NCBI GenBank assembly: GCA_019426215.1
Contig: CM033402.1
Coordinates: forward strand, 27,253,102 to 27,317,101
Direction: 5' to 3'
DNA length: 64,000 nucleotides
Origin: Buddleja alternifolia
Taxonomy: Eukaryota > Streptophyta > Magnoliopsida > Lamiales > Scrophulariaceae
Shown here: in pieces, positions 35,289 to 47,519 of the stretch
How positions within the stretch are numbered: position 1 is the stretch's first letter
Layout: each line of letters opens with the position of its first letter
The notes under the pieces: generated by a model
Told to the model about the DNA's origin: nothing
The model's database searches: none
The model's input: the letters and a program-made list of their open reading frames with translations, nothing else
Position numbers and translations under genes: made by a program

Positions 35289-35302
35289 CCGCTCTGATAC
35301 CA
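35289..35302 (-). other. Primer-binding site (initiator tRNA-Met) of S1
   Basis: The minus strand reads TGGTATCAGAGCGG, two bases from the 5' LTR end at 35305. Confidence 0.92.
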
Positions 35303-35304
35303 CT

Positions 35305-37051
35305 TGTTGGTCCCAAGTGGTATACGAAAGGGTCTAGAAGGGGGGGGGGTTGAATAGACCCTGAAGTCTTTTTCGACTTCTTAAAAATTCGTATCACTTT
35401 GAAGTATTTGAACGCTTGACAAGTTTAAGCGCTGGATGTGACGCTTGAGAAACGTTAACTTAGACTCGGTGATTTCAACGCTTACCAAAGTAGGGCAGAG
35501 TTTAGTCACTAAATCAGAGTTAGCACAGCGGAAGTATTTTATAGCTTAGCGTTCGGTTAATTAATCGAAAGTAGTCGCTTAGTTGTTTTAAGACTTTATC
35601 AGAATGTATGCAGTATGAATAGTAAAGCAGTAAAACAATGAATGCTTAAAGAGGTAAATGACACAAGATATTTGTAAGGTTCACTGGGTGATGTAATCCC
35701 AGCTACGTCCTTCTTCTCCTTTTATCAGGGAGTTTTTCCACTATGATGATTATCGAAGAGTCACACAGAGACTTCTACAGATAGAGAGGAGATTGGATAT
35801 GATCTTGGAACTCCTTGGTCACACAGATTTCAGCTCCACTAAAGATCTTCTATCCCCTTGCTTCTTTCACTCAGAAATGGTGCAAGTTACTCTTGATCTC
35901 GGAACTCCTTGGTCACACAGATTTCAGCTCCAATAGAGATCAACTTCAACAAGCTTCTTTTACACAAAATATTGCTTGCAAGTCAACCAGCTTTCTCACT
36001 CAGATGAAAGGTGTTGATGGTTTTGGTCACGGTTTGTTTGTTTTTGGAAAGTTCAAACAACTTGGGGATATCTCAATGGTAGTATAGGTTCTTCTAAAAG
36101 GATTTGAGATATGGGTGACTGTCTCTGGAATATTTGTGAAAAGCTTATATGGATATTTGGCTATGATTTTTAGTAAGCTTTTCTTTCAACAAGTAGGTAT
36201 TTTTGTGTGCATCGTTTACTTGTTTTGTTGAAAGAGCTATTTATAAGGTATTGGTGGTTTTTGTCCGTTTGACTCGGTTGGAGTCTCGTTTCCCAAACAT
36301 TCTTGAGTTCAGACATTTCTAACTTTGGGTATATTTAATTGGTTAGGCATGGTCTTGGTTTCATAAATCTGACAGTCTAGGTCAAAGATATGGCTTGCCC
36401 ATAAGTTATAGTGCTTATATTTTAATAGCACTTATCCGACTTTTAATGCATCTTGTCTTATTTCCGTTGGAATAATTCGTCCGTTTGATTCATGCATTTT
36501 TTAAGTCTTTGGATGGTTTTGGGTTGAATTCTTTTCAGGTTACGTTCTTTGTAGGTTGTGTTGGTTTAACCTTTTTGGACGCTTGCTGAAGAGAATAGTT
36601 ATCTCGTGTATTGGACAGACGCTTGGACTGATCCTGACTTTCTTTTCTTTATTTCAGACGCTTACTCTTCAATCTTGTCTTGATGGTCTCACTGAGAATT
36701 CCGTCATTTCACTTGATGTTGAGTATTCGGCCTGAGTTATCCATTCGTAGTTTGAGCACTGGGATAATCCCTAAAGCGTTTGACGGACGCTTCAAGATAT
36801 CTTTATCCATTGTAGCTTTAGACGCTTGATCTTCACCTTCATCACTTGGTAGACTCACCCAGAATTTTCCTAAGTGTTTTAGTGTCACATACTTAGTCTA
36901 AGGAATTCTACAAAGATAAATACTATAAGCCTAAGATAAATAAGCTTTCAGGTACTTATACATAACATTCTATGAAAGCTTTTACACTTTTCGGAGTCTA
37001 ACAGAAAGTCCTATTTGTCATCATCAAAACATCTAATATGAAATTCCTAAC
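35305..37051 (-). repeat. 5' LTR of S1 (about 1747 bp)
   Basis: Nearly identical to 22770-24530. I count about seven substitutions, while more than a dozen length differences lie almost all in homopolymers. The predicted TATA is at about 36238-36248. The right end reads CCTAAC followed by CTTCT, so the last A of CCTAACA is missing or changed. Confidence 0.95.
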
Positions 37052-38066
37052 CTTCTCTAGTGGACCCGCCAGTGGGGAGATTAACTACACTTAACTTGCC
37101 ACCATCCAACTCGTGGTCATGAACAATTGCGCTCTTCCCTCTCACATCTATGATGGAAGACACTGTACCTAATGAAGGATCTTTCTTGGCCCCCCGATTT
37201 ATCCATTTAAGGACTTAATATGGATTAATGGTTTTTTTTTAAAACAAGGTCTCACACGTTTTATTTACTTACGGTCTTAGGTAATCATCGCATATATGGT
37301 CCCCCCCCACAACCTTCTAATTAAAAAATAAGCAATCATCATAAAGCGGTAAATGTGATCTTAGTTAAGCCAATATCTAAAACACCAACCAACCATCAAG
37401 GTGTTGACCATTATAATTTAAAGACTGGAAACACACTAATGAGTCCTCAAAACTCCCATGGGATTGATGATGCCTCCATCTTCGTATTTAATTTACATTT
37501 AAATAAACTTTTCCCTCTCATTTACAATAAAAGGAAAAACATGGCATGTAAGCCTCAAATTATAAAAACAATTAGTCTGTGGCTCGACCCGGATCACCAC
37601 ATAACCATATAAACATGCTATCATGCAAATATGAATTAATCTTCACCGTCTTTAATTAAGATGATCTAATTAGTTAATGGACCCAAAGACTCTAATTTCT
37701 GAAAACCAATAGAAACTTCCATGAAAAGTCACACTTTTCAAATTATTCTAAAAAGATTTTTCCAAAAAAACCCAATTTAATTCAATTACGAAAATTAATA
37801 AATTCCATTTTATTTCAATTCTCAACATCAAATAGAACGATTCCAAGCACCAGCGCGTTGCCGGCGGCGCTATTCCAGCAGCGCTTCCGTGCGATGGCGA
37901 CCCCCCTCCCCTTTTTTTTAAACATAAAAACGCAGCCCTCGATTTTCAAATTAATACCAAATCAACGGATCCAAAATTAAAAAGAAAATCCAATCAATTC
38001 CAATATGCAATAAAACTAATTTTAAAGCATATAAATACGAAAAGAATTCGAGCCCTATCTAAACTT
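37052..38066 (-). other. Copia-D leader, truncated
   Basis: AT-rich non-coding sequence left of a primer-binding site, with a GC-rich island at about 37845-37915 (GCGTTGCCGGCGGCGC). It corresponds to the LTR-proximal part of the Copia-B leader. Its gag-proximal part is missing where S1 begins. The ORF 37355-37612 is not convincing. Confidence 0.65.
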
Positions 38067-38079
38067 GTCTCTGATACCA
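38067..38079 (-). other. Primer-binding site (initiator tRNA-Met) of Copia-D
   Basis: The minus strand reads TGGTATCAGAGAC, one base from the LTR end. Copia-E has the same variant at 56125. Confidence 0.88.
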
Positions 38080-38080
38080 C

Positions 38081-40197
38081 TGTTGGGATCGGTACAACCC
38101 CTGGAGATACTGGCACAACAAAAAAAATAAATTTCAAAAATTAAAGCGGAATCCCTGAAATTAGGGCTAGGTCGACATGGTACCATCAGATTCAAAACTA
38201 TCCTAGGAGAAAGTTTACTCGTGTTTACCTCTTGTAGACCTTAAAACATCAATGTCTTTTTAAGCCACTCTCTACTACAGTCTTCAAATTGATTCGCCCT
38301 AGCGCCCCATGCGTTGCGTCTCTGAGATGTATCCACACCCTAGCTTGAACCCTCAATTATCTCCACTAGTGCTAGCAAGAAGAATATCGAATCTTGGTTT
38401 TTTAGGAAAAAAGATTTGGAATTATTTATGTGTTCTTCGCACTCAACATATGAGTTTGAAGAAATAGTATGAAAGAAAATTGGGAGAGAATAATAGAAAA
38501 AGTGTTTTTCTCAAAACTTATTTTTCTTTTCAAAAACCAAAACTAATTCAAAGTCACTTTTTCCATTTTTCATTAGATTTAAAAGAGGTGAAATATACAT
38601 GTATATATAGAGTCCACCTAGGGTTAAAACCCTAGGTGGGTACACACCTACTTCTCCCCTAAAAATTAGGGAGTAGGGGGGTACATATGTATATATGTAC
38701 ATGTATTTCCTTTTTCTTTTATTCTCTTCCTTGTTAAGTTGGACTATTTCCAACTAACTAGATATTACCATATCTAATAATATCCTAACATATATCAAAT
38801 AAAATCCTTTCCATATCCTTTAGTCAACTACTTTAATTAATTTAGGATTTTACCAAATATATGAATAGGATATTAATAAATATATATATTTAACAAACTT
38901 GGTGAGCAAGATAAATCTTTCCACCAAATCTACATACATAATACACACGTGCACTACGTATATATATATATATATATATCTATATATTATTTTATTTTCT
39001 TTCTCCTAATTAATTAATTAGTCCTTCCTAATTTAATATTCTAATATTAAATTATAGGACCATTAATTAACTAGTTAAATTAATTTTTTTCCTTGATTAA
39101 TTAAATCCAATTAATTAATCCCATCATTAATTCACAAAAAATTAATTAGCCAATAGGTACTATACTAAGTTATGTGTTTGACCCCTCAGGCTCATTGTCA
39201 AGCTAGCAATAAGTCCTCGCAGGCTAGATTAATTATTCTAAATAATTAACTAGTCCTTGAATTAATTTCACCAAATTAATCCAAGGCACCTATTGGTCAT
39301 GGTTTGATGTCTAGCAATGTCGCCACGACTACATAGATGTGAACGATGAAAAGCAAAAACCTATCCGAGTTGCGATCGTCATGTGAATAGAATCCTTCAT
39401 CAATTTCCCGTCCATGGTCGAGGGTATGGCGATGGTCAAACCCTAATAATCTTGGAAACTATGACTGTGTTGTGACATCTAATGATCCAGTCTTTCGATC
39501 CGGGATCACCATTCTCTCTCAGAAAACAATCACTTTGATCAAAGGCTTTTCACGAACATTTAGATTCTCGCAACAACATAGGAAATACCGGGTACTCGTG
39601 ACCCTGAATGAAGCCCTCTCCGACTACCATTTGTTCCACTGCACTACCAGACTATCCCAACATAAACGCCGTATGACTCTCCTGGAGTGCACGTGCATAT
39701 CAAAGAAGAGTGGGTAGTGCCCTTTCCAAATGATATCTTAGCTCTAAGGATTAATCTCACACTACGAAACCCAACGACTCCATCTTCGACAACACCAAAT
39801 AGGAGTCCTTAAGCGGAGCCGTTCAATTCCATAATCCAGTATGAATCTTCGGGCTTGTATTGCCATACAAAGCATCGACAAAGGAACGTGTCGACCTCTC
39901 GAAAGAGTTACATGTATGAACAAGTCTTGACGAGGCCAGTGATATCCCACATCTCATAGCCTCTATGACTTGGAAAATATTTATGATTACGGTCTATGAG
40001 AACTTTCCATATGTTTTCCCTGACCGACTTCCCTAACCATATGCAATCCATGGGATCTTTATCTATACTATCAATAGTTATAACAATAAAGAAGCATACC
40101 ATAAATAAAAGACTCAATATATTTAAAACAGGTCTGTCATGGTGTTTACATTTAATAGGGCTGAGCCCAAAACAATTGGCTCGTTGGGCACCTAACA
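38081..40197 (-). repeat. 5' LTR of Copia-D (2117 bp)
   Basis: Ends are TGTTGGGATC and CCTAACA. A TATA-like GTATATATAG lies at 38601-38610, and an (AT)n run at 38958-38980. The LTR belongs to the 2.1-kb family seen at 1744 and 13115. Its right end abuts copia pol sequence of Copia-C. The first flanking bases are CTATC; the matching duplication is not visible. Confidence 0.85.
38958..38980. repeat. TA microsatellite in the Copia-D LTR
   Basis: About eleven TA units in a row. Confidence 0.9.
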
Positions 40198-40444
40198 CTA
40201 TCACAACCTTCTCTGATGAACTCATCTTCGAGAAAGTGGGGGCTTATAAGGCTACAATGATACTTTGATCATCGTGCAAGTAGAAGAAGTACCTCATTGA
40301 ATCCTTGGGGTATCCAACAAAACGTCCCTTCAGGGATCTTACCTCCAGTTTTTCCACTTTTGTCTTTTTAACATAAGATGGACATCCCCAAATCTTTATA
40401 TGACTTAGACTTGGTTTTCTATTTCTCCATATCTCATATGGAGT
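40198..40444 (-). pseudogene. pol: Copia-C pol fragment, left of the gypsy array
   Basis: The minus strand encodes the end of integrase toward the RT linker: PYEIWRNRKPSLSHIKIWGC, then KLEVRSLKGRFVGYPKDS and a DDQSIIVAL block with a stop after it. The same blocks occur in Copia-B at 11050-11310. It is cut on the right by the gypsy LTR at 40445 and on the left by the Copia-D LTR. The other part lies at 52825-54243. Confidence 0.88.
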
Positions 40445-41833
40445 TGACACGCTAGAAGCTAACGTGCTTGAATAGAAAGTGAGCTAGTCGTGTGTAGTAA
40501 TAAATGTGGACAACAAGTCCGGGTTGTTGAACCTCAAGGACTTGAATTTTAGTTTAAGATTCGTAATGAAATAAACAATTAAAGTAAAGGTAAATTGAAG
40601 GTAAAACGCGTAAGATAAGAACGAAGACACACGAAGGATTGAAGACCAATTATAAAGGGAGACTAAGGCACATGCTAGGTCCAAATTGCTCAATTATACT
40701 TATAAAGATTCTCGTTGAAGGTTTACGCTTATGTTGCTATGGTGAAAGCTCCTAGGGTAAAGGATAATTGATGTCTCGTGCTAAACTCGTATGCTAGAAT
40801 GATGATTTCCTAAGTATATCTACCCAGAAATCTAATCACTAAACACGCATTAACGCACCAGAGCTCACTCGATTTATATCGAACGACTTCACCCGAGAAT
40901 CTTTACCTATGTCTAGGGCAATTCCGCATTGGTTGCGGGTTATGGTGTGAATTTCTTGCACCCTAAGTCAATTTTATCTCGAAATATTCACCTAGGCATG
41001 AGATTCTAACATATGGTGATCAAACATACGTCAAACAAGCAAAGACACAAATTCACACCACATAACCACAAAAGAATCACTTCAACAATCTTCTATTATA
41101 AACATAAATCACAATTTGGCCTTACATGGCCCTAGTCTTACAAGCTTAGCTCATAGTTGATGGCATAAAAGACATAGATAGATTCATATACATAATTATG
41201 GACAATAATGAAATGAGAAAGCTATTAAAACTCCCTATGTTGAATTGATGATGGATCTTCACTTCAATCTTCAATCCCCCATGCTAACCTTCCTTCTTGA
41301 TCTCTTCCAATTGATGAGAAAGCGACCCAAAAACCCAAGAAATTTCTTCAATCCCCCAGGAGTTCGACCCTTGAAATGAGTTGAAACAATTGCTTTATAG
41401 CTTCCAAAAAATGGATACAGCGGGGCCCAGGCGCGGGAGTATCGGCGCCCAGGTGCTGCCTACGTGGCAGAGTTTCTTGGAGGAAAAGTCAGACGGCGCC
41501 TAGGCGTGGATAATCTGGCGCTCTGGCGCGGAAGACACGGCGCCTAGGCTTGGGTAAGTCTGCGCCTAGGCGCGGGTCTACGTGCAGTTGCTACTTCTCT
41601 TCATCTTCTGGTGCCTGGGCATGAGTAATGTGTCACCTAGGCGCCGGCATGCGAAGCATCCCTTCTTGATCGTTTGATACGCCGTCTTTTGCACTTTTCT
41701 TCATGTGCTCACATTTATCACCTGAAATCACTTAACACCCCGATTAAATGCAAATGTAGCATGATTTAGGCAATAGTTGAATCTAAAGCATAAGCATCAC
41801 AGGCTTAAAAACACGTAAAAATGCCTCTTATCA
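40445..41833 (-). repeat. Array LTR-a (1389 bp)
   Basis: Ends are TGACACG and CTTATCA. It has a TATA-like GCTATAAAGC on the minus strand near 41392-41402 and a palindrome cluster at 41418-41652. The ORF 40484-40693 is an LTR frame, not a gene. Confidence 0.9.
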
Positions 41834-41872
41834 ACCCCCCCCAAACTTATCAATTGCTCGTCCTCGAGCAAT
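41834..41872 (-). other. Polypurine tract and adjacent hairpin (first unit)
   Basis: The minus strand has AAGTTTGGGGGGGGT directly before the 3' LTR. Beside it ATTGCTCGTCCTCGAGCAAT (41853-41872) forms a perfect 8-bp stem with a 4-base loop. The second unit has the same hairpin at 47537-47556. Confidence 0.85.
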
Positions 41873-43461
41873 AAGAGCTATAGGATAGGAAAAACATCAT
41901 CAAACACGGGAGAAACAAAAAGAAAAACTACCTAACTCACTTTCGTAGAGTAAACGGTTGCACTTAGCGGGTGCAACAAGCCTTTGAACCCTTGAGTTAC
42001 CTCAAAAGACGAGTTATAGTCTCGTGAGGGTTTGCATATGATATACCCACAAAATCGTAAGATTTTTAACCCCAATCAATCAACGCAAATCAATATGATT
42101 AATAAAAACGCAATGACATGAATTCAACTGTTTAAGCTCAAAATTACTTAAATATACACGTCACATACTTGCTCATGTTACGCCTTAACATCGAAAAGAC
42201 CATCCTAAAGGTGTAGTGTAAAAAATCTCAAGTATTATAGTCAAGTGGCATTCTTACCACTTTTCAAACATTAATCCCATATGTATCAATTTTCGATTAG
42301 TCACATGGAACGAGAATTGAAGAAAACTTCATAGCCACTTAAAATTCATCACTTAATCCACTTTAGGCGTTATCTTATGCAACTTTCAACTCAATACATT
42401 AAAGGATAGACCATGTGCAATGTTCGGTTCTCTTAGGCTTTCTATGACACCATTGTAACGAGCTTTAGGCCAATAACTCCCATATCGGACATCTTTAGGG
42501 TATTAAGTGTAGAGACACTCCTAAGGGCTTAATTGCTCGAGTGTCAAAGGCCACAAAACCAAACTACGTCCTCATTCACTTTACACTTGCATTGGCTTGA
42601 GCTTAGCTCAAATTAGCATAATAGTATAGTATTTTGGACATAGTGCTCTTCGCTCCCAGTATCTATTAAGCTTGACTTTTACAGTCATACCAATGTTCAC
42701 CTCTTTTATTATTGTTAAGCACACAAAGTTAACATTCTCAACTCATAACACATGTGAAAATTCTAGATTGATATTTCCGGGATCAAGCCTTTAAGTGTTT
42801 CAAAATGGCTGTCCACTCCACTCCTCTACCCTCGATTTATGTGTATATGTGAATCATCTTAAAGACAATCTAGTCACGTTTAGGATCCCACAAGCAAGAA
42901 AACGGGGTGTATAGTCATTAAAATACACATTGATAGAGAAAACATGCCATGTATTCAAATTTACCATTCTCAATGCATTGAGTGAAGGGTTGAAATTCTA
43001 TCCAAAAATTTCGAAGTTGCACAAGCTTCACATGTAGACGTACCAACCCCCCAAACTTGGACTGAAATATATAAAAATGGATAAACACGACTATAATGAA
43101 TCTAGTATACTCCCCCCCCCCCAAACTTAACACGAACATTGTCCCCAATGGTCGAAAAAGAGAAGGGAAAAGTACACATCACCATAGGGTTGTTGAAAAG
43201 CAAACCCGAGTACTCGATGCAAATGTATCCAAGAGTGGCAACAGCGGTGGGAGCAAGTAATGCAACAACTACACATTAAACGAAAAACAACCAACAACAA
43301 AACAAAAGATAACGAAAATAGATATGCTTCTACTAAATAAAACAGATGAAACAAACACAACAAAAATGAAAACGAAAGGAAAAGAAAACTTATAAACTTG
43401 GGTTGCCTCCCAAGAAGCGCTTATTTATAGTCATTAGCATGACTTTTTTGTGCTTTAAGGT
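41873..43461 (-). other. First-unit 3' non-coding region
   Basis: No gene. A 7-bp stem (GTTGCAC ... GTGCAAC) lies at 41957-41977. The region repeats nearly unchanged at 47557-49205. It follows protease directly, so it replaces the place where RT, RNase H and integrase would be. Confidence 0.7.
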
Positions 43462-45919
43462 TCAATTAGGTGGCCCATTTAGAATGACAATATCCTTCCC
43501 ATCTCGTATTTTTTTCTGATGTCCCACTGGTCTCCACTCATATTGCGGAGTTTTGAGATTAGACCTTCGTTCCGGATTTTTCTTATCAATCTCATGAACA
43601 CGTCGACATGGTAGAATGTACTTCATGCACAAATCATCTTTTCTCACCTTTCCTTGTTGCTCATTGGGGACCTCATCCTCCATCGTAAGAATGCCCTTAG
43701 TCTTACCAAGTGCGCATTTCTCATCAAACAAAAGGTGAATAGCATCGACATATGAACAAGTAAGATCATCCATAGGTGGTTGCATGTCCTGATAAACATC
43801 AAATGTCACCTTTTCAAAGCCCACCTTCAATGTCAACTTACCATTTCCCACGTCGATCTTGGTGTTGCTAGTGGCTAGGAAGGGCCTTCCTAGAATCAAG
43901 GGGACGTTAATGTCACTATCCATGTCGAGACCAAGAAGTCAACCGGATAAAAGAACTTTTTGACTTGTACAATGACGTCCTCGATAAAGCCCTTTGGTTT
44001 CTTGATAGAGCGATCCACCAATTGCATGGACATGGATGTTGGCGTAGGATCTCCAAGGCCTAGCTTCTTAAAATTTGAGTAGGGAAGAAGGTTGATACTC
44101 GCTCCTGAATCACAAAAAACTTTGTCGAACTTGAGATGGCCAATAGTGCACGGTATTGTGAGACTCCCTGGGTCCTTTAGCTTTCAAGGTAATTTGTTAA
44201 GTAAGACGGCAGAGCACTCCTCGATTAGACAAACCATTTCATTTTCCTCCTACTTTTTCTTGTTGGAAAGAATATCCTTGAAGAATTTAACATTGTTTGG
44301 CATTTGCAAAATATCACTCACAAAAGGAATATTTATCCTCACCTCACGAAGACTAGACAATATATGGAGGAAACTCGGATCCATCTCCTTCTTTTTATTT
44401 TTCTGTGCATTTGGAAAGGGAAGACGGATCTCAATTGGAGGAGGAGGCATTGGAGTCGAGGAACCAAAACTAGAGGTAGCAGGAAATGGCGCCTGGGGGT
44501 GTTGAAAGTGGCGCTCCGGCGCGGCAGTGCGTACCAATTCTTCCTGCTGAGTGAGATCCGGCGTTAGGGCGCCGTATGAGTCACGCCTAGGCGGGAGAGT
44601 GGGTAGCAAATTTTCAATTCCAGATGTGTCTGGCGCTTGGGTGCCGATATGCGAACATAGTCACTCTCCACTTATTTCCCACTTCTCAAAGCAATTGCAT
44701 AACATTGTTCTTTCGGGTTTTTCTCCATGTCACTTGATAGAGTTCCTGAGGCTCTTGCACTAATCGCATTGGAGATTTGACCCATTTGTGTTCGCATATC
44801 CTTCATCTCCATGAACATATCCTTCATCATATTATGAAGTTCATTGATTGGCGTATCCGATTTCTTTATTTGAGCATCAAGTCGCTCGTCGATCATGGGA
44901 GGTCGTACTTGCCCTTGTCCTTGTACATTGAGATTTGCTTGCCTTAGGGGTGGGTTGTTGAAAGGAGGCCTCGGAGGTTGGTAAATGCCCGGTTGTGTGT
45001 TTTGTGCGGGGTTTGGTCTCTTTGGGAAGTTTTCAGGCACGTGAAAGTTTAACAAGTGTCGATTATGATTCCCAAAAAAATTTACATCTACAACCTCCGG
45101 TTCCGGGGTAACCACTTCCTCTAATTCTTGCACACAAGCAACCCTTCGATTTGGTGGAGGAAGCTCATCATCATCTTCGAGGTAAAGTTCATCCTCTCTA
45201 GCCATTTCCTCAAGCTTAATCCACACGGTCCTACTATCAAGGCCCAAAAGGTCACTCCCTGCTCCCGCATTGAGTCAGTGTCCGAGATTGGACTCCATTG
45301 TAGAAGTGTTGAACTTGCTCGTCTCGGGTATAATTGTGATCAGGGCACTTTCGAAGCATACCCTTGTACCTTGCCCATGCGGATGCTAAGGACTCGTTCC
45401 TTCTTTGTTTAAACCCCTTGATCTCACTTCTAAGCTCGTTGATTTTGATGGAGGGAAGAATTTGTTGAAAAACTCATCTACTAGATCATCCCATGTTCCA
45501 ATTGATTGTGGGGGCAACGACTTGTACCAAAGAGTCGCCTCATCTTTCAATGAGAAGTGAAATTATCGGAGGCGGATGGCATCAAGATCCCGTGGGTTGA
45601 ATTGCATAGTAGAGATCACATTCTCAACGTGATCTAGGTGGTCATGAGGTGAGTCTCTTAATTCACCATAAAACGGCTCCTCTTGAACCATCCCGAACAT
45701 GTGAGAAAGAATGTGAAAATGTGGAGTAGCAAAGTCCGGAAAGATAACGGGTCCCGGTGTAGTATGTACCCTGGGTGGTTGATTACCAGAAACCGATGGA
45801 GGAGGTGGTGGAGGTGCCGGTTGCATAGCTTGGAGTATATTTTGCAACTATTCCCTATTTTCCAGAAGATTCATGTCGGGAAAGTTCCCATTCGGATTTG
45901 GATTGAAGTTGTGGGCCAT
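43462..45919 (-). pseudogene. gag: First-unit gag-protease, broken
   Basis: The start at 45919 (MAHNFNPNPNG) matches G1 gag. A TAG replaces a Trp codon near residue 23, and further frame breaks lie near 45562-45248 and 44670-44610. Gag core, Pro/Asn-rich linker and the GC-palindrome linker (about 44484-44645) are all present. The protease motif CDSGASIN is near 44090-44115. A LILGRPFLAT block follows, then a tail ending DGKDIVILNGPPN and a stop at 43462. This tail is shared with the second unit and appears to be the native end of the protein. Confidence 0.88.
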
Positions 45920-46136
45920 TTCTCGAGCTCGTCTACTAGCCCGAAGAACACGCTCTATCTCGGGCTCAAAATCAGATAGGGGCTCATTGGAGGAGCTGGT
46001 CATGCACAACCAAACCTTTCAATTAAGCACAAGAAACAAAATTAGACTAATTCGAAGATAAAAGACAAGCAAGAAATAAACAACAACTAAGAATTATGAA
46101 AACGTAAACAAAAATAAAAAACTAAAAATAAACAAG

Positions 46137-46154
46137 TCCTCAGCAGCGGCGCCA
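46137..46154 (-). other. Primer-binding site of the first unit
   Basis: The minus strand reads TGGCGCCGCTGCTGAGGA, six bases from LTR-b. It differs from the G1 and G5 sites in the second half. Confidence 0.85.
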
Positions 46155-46160
46155 AAAACT

Positions 46161-47519
46161 TGACACGCTAGAAGCTAACGTGCTTGAAAAGCAAGTGCAC
46201 TAGTCGTGTGTAGTAATAAATGTGGACAATAAGTCCGGGTTGTCGAACCTCAAGAACTTGAATTTTAGTTTAAGATTTGTAATGAAATAAACAATTAAAG
46301 TAAAGGTGAATTGAAGGTAAAGCGTGTAAGATAAGAACGAAGACACCCAAAGGATTGAAGACCAATTATAAAGGGAGACTAAGGCACATGCTAGGTTCAA
46401 ATTGCTCAATTATACTTATAAAGATTCTCGTTGAAGGTTTACGCTTATGTTGCTATGGTGAAAGCTCCTAGGGTAAAGGATAACCGATGTCTCGTGCTAA
46501 ACTCCTATGCTAGAATGATGATTTCATAAGTATATCGACTCGGAAATCTAATCACTAAACATGCACTAGAGCTCACTCGATCTAGATCGAACGACTTCAC
46601 CCGGGAATCTTTACCTATGTCTAGGGCAATTCCTCATTGGTTGGAGGTTATGGTGTGAATTACTTGCACCCTAAGTCAATTTTCTTTCAAAATATTCACC
46701 TAAGCATGAGATTCTAACATATAGTGATCAAGCATATGTCAAACAAGCAAAAACACAAATTCACACCACATAACAACATAAGAATCACTTCAAGAATCCT
46801 CTATTATAAGCATAAATGACAATTTGGCCTTACATGGCCCTAGTCTCACAAGCTTAGCTCATAGTTGATGGCATAAAAGTCATAGATAGATTCTTATACA
46901 TATTCATGGACAATAATGAAAACTGAAAGCTATTAAAACTCCCTATGTTGAATTAATGATGGATCTTCACTTCAATCTTCAATCCCCCAAGCTAACTTTC
47001 CTTCTTGATCTCTTCCAATTGATGAGAAAGTGGCCCAAAAACCCAGAAAATTCCTTCAATCCCCCAGGTGTTCGACCCTTGAAATGAGCTGACAAAATAG
47101 CTTTATAGCTTCCAAAAATTGTTACAGCGGCGCCCAGGCGCTGCCTATGTGGTAGGAGTTTCTTGAAGGAAAAGTCGGACGGCGCCCAGGCGTGGTTAAT
47201 CCGGCGCTCGGGTGCGGAAGGCACGGTGCCTGGGCGTGGGTAAGTCTGCGCCTAGGCGCGGGTCTGCGTGCAGTTGCTGCTTCCCTGCATCTTCTGGCGC
47301 CTGGGTGCGAGTAATGTGGCGCTTAGGTGCCGGCATGCGAAGCATCCCCTCTTGATCGTTTGATACGCCGTTTTTTGCCCTTTTCTACGTTTGCTCTCGT
47401 TTATCACATGAAATCACTTAACACCCAGATTAAACGCAAATGTAGCATGATTTTGGCAATAATTGAATCTAAAGCATAAGCATCATGGGCTTAAAAACAC
47501 GTAAAAATGTCTCTTATCA
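46161..47519 (-). repeat. Array LTR-b (1359 bp), shared middle LTR
   Basis: Ends are TGACACG and CTTATCA. It serves as 5' LTR of the first unit and 3' LTR of the second, with a primer-binding site on its left and a polypurine tract on its right. The palindrome cluster is at 47126-47336. Confidence 0.9.

Larger units (their letters stand above)
22770..37051 (-). mobile_element. S1, Sirevirus-like Ty1-copia element (14.3 kb)
   Basis: A nearly complete minus-strand element: 5' LTR (35305-37051), tRNA-Met primer-binding site, gag, pol, a spacer, a large third ORF, polypurine tract and 3' LTR (22770-24530). A copia order of PR-IN-RT-RH followed by an extra ORF in the envelope position is the Sirevirus (SIRE/Maximus) plan. 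The LTRs are nearly identical. The flanks (CTATT on the left, CTTCT on the right) do not form a clear target duplication. Confidence 0.93.

Noticed and set aside
39472..40268. Several open frames near the end of the Copia-D LTR
   Set aside because: They lie on both strands within LTR sequence and cross into copia pol out of frame.
43127..43363. Cys/His/Phe-rich frame as a small secreted protein
   Set aside because: It lies in the repeated gypsy 3' non-coding region and is not preserved in the second unit.
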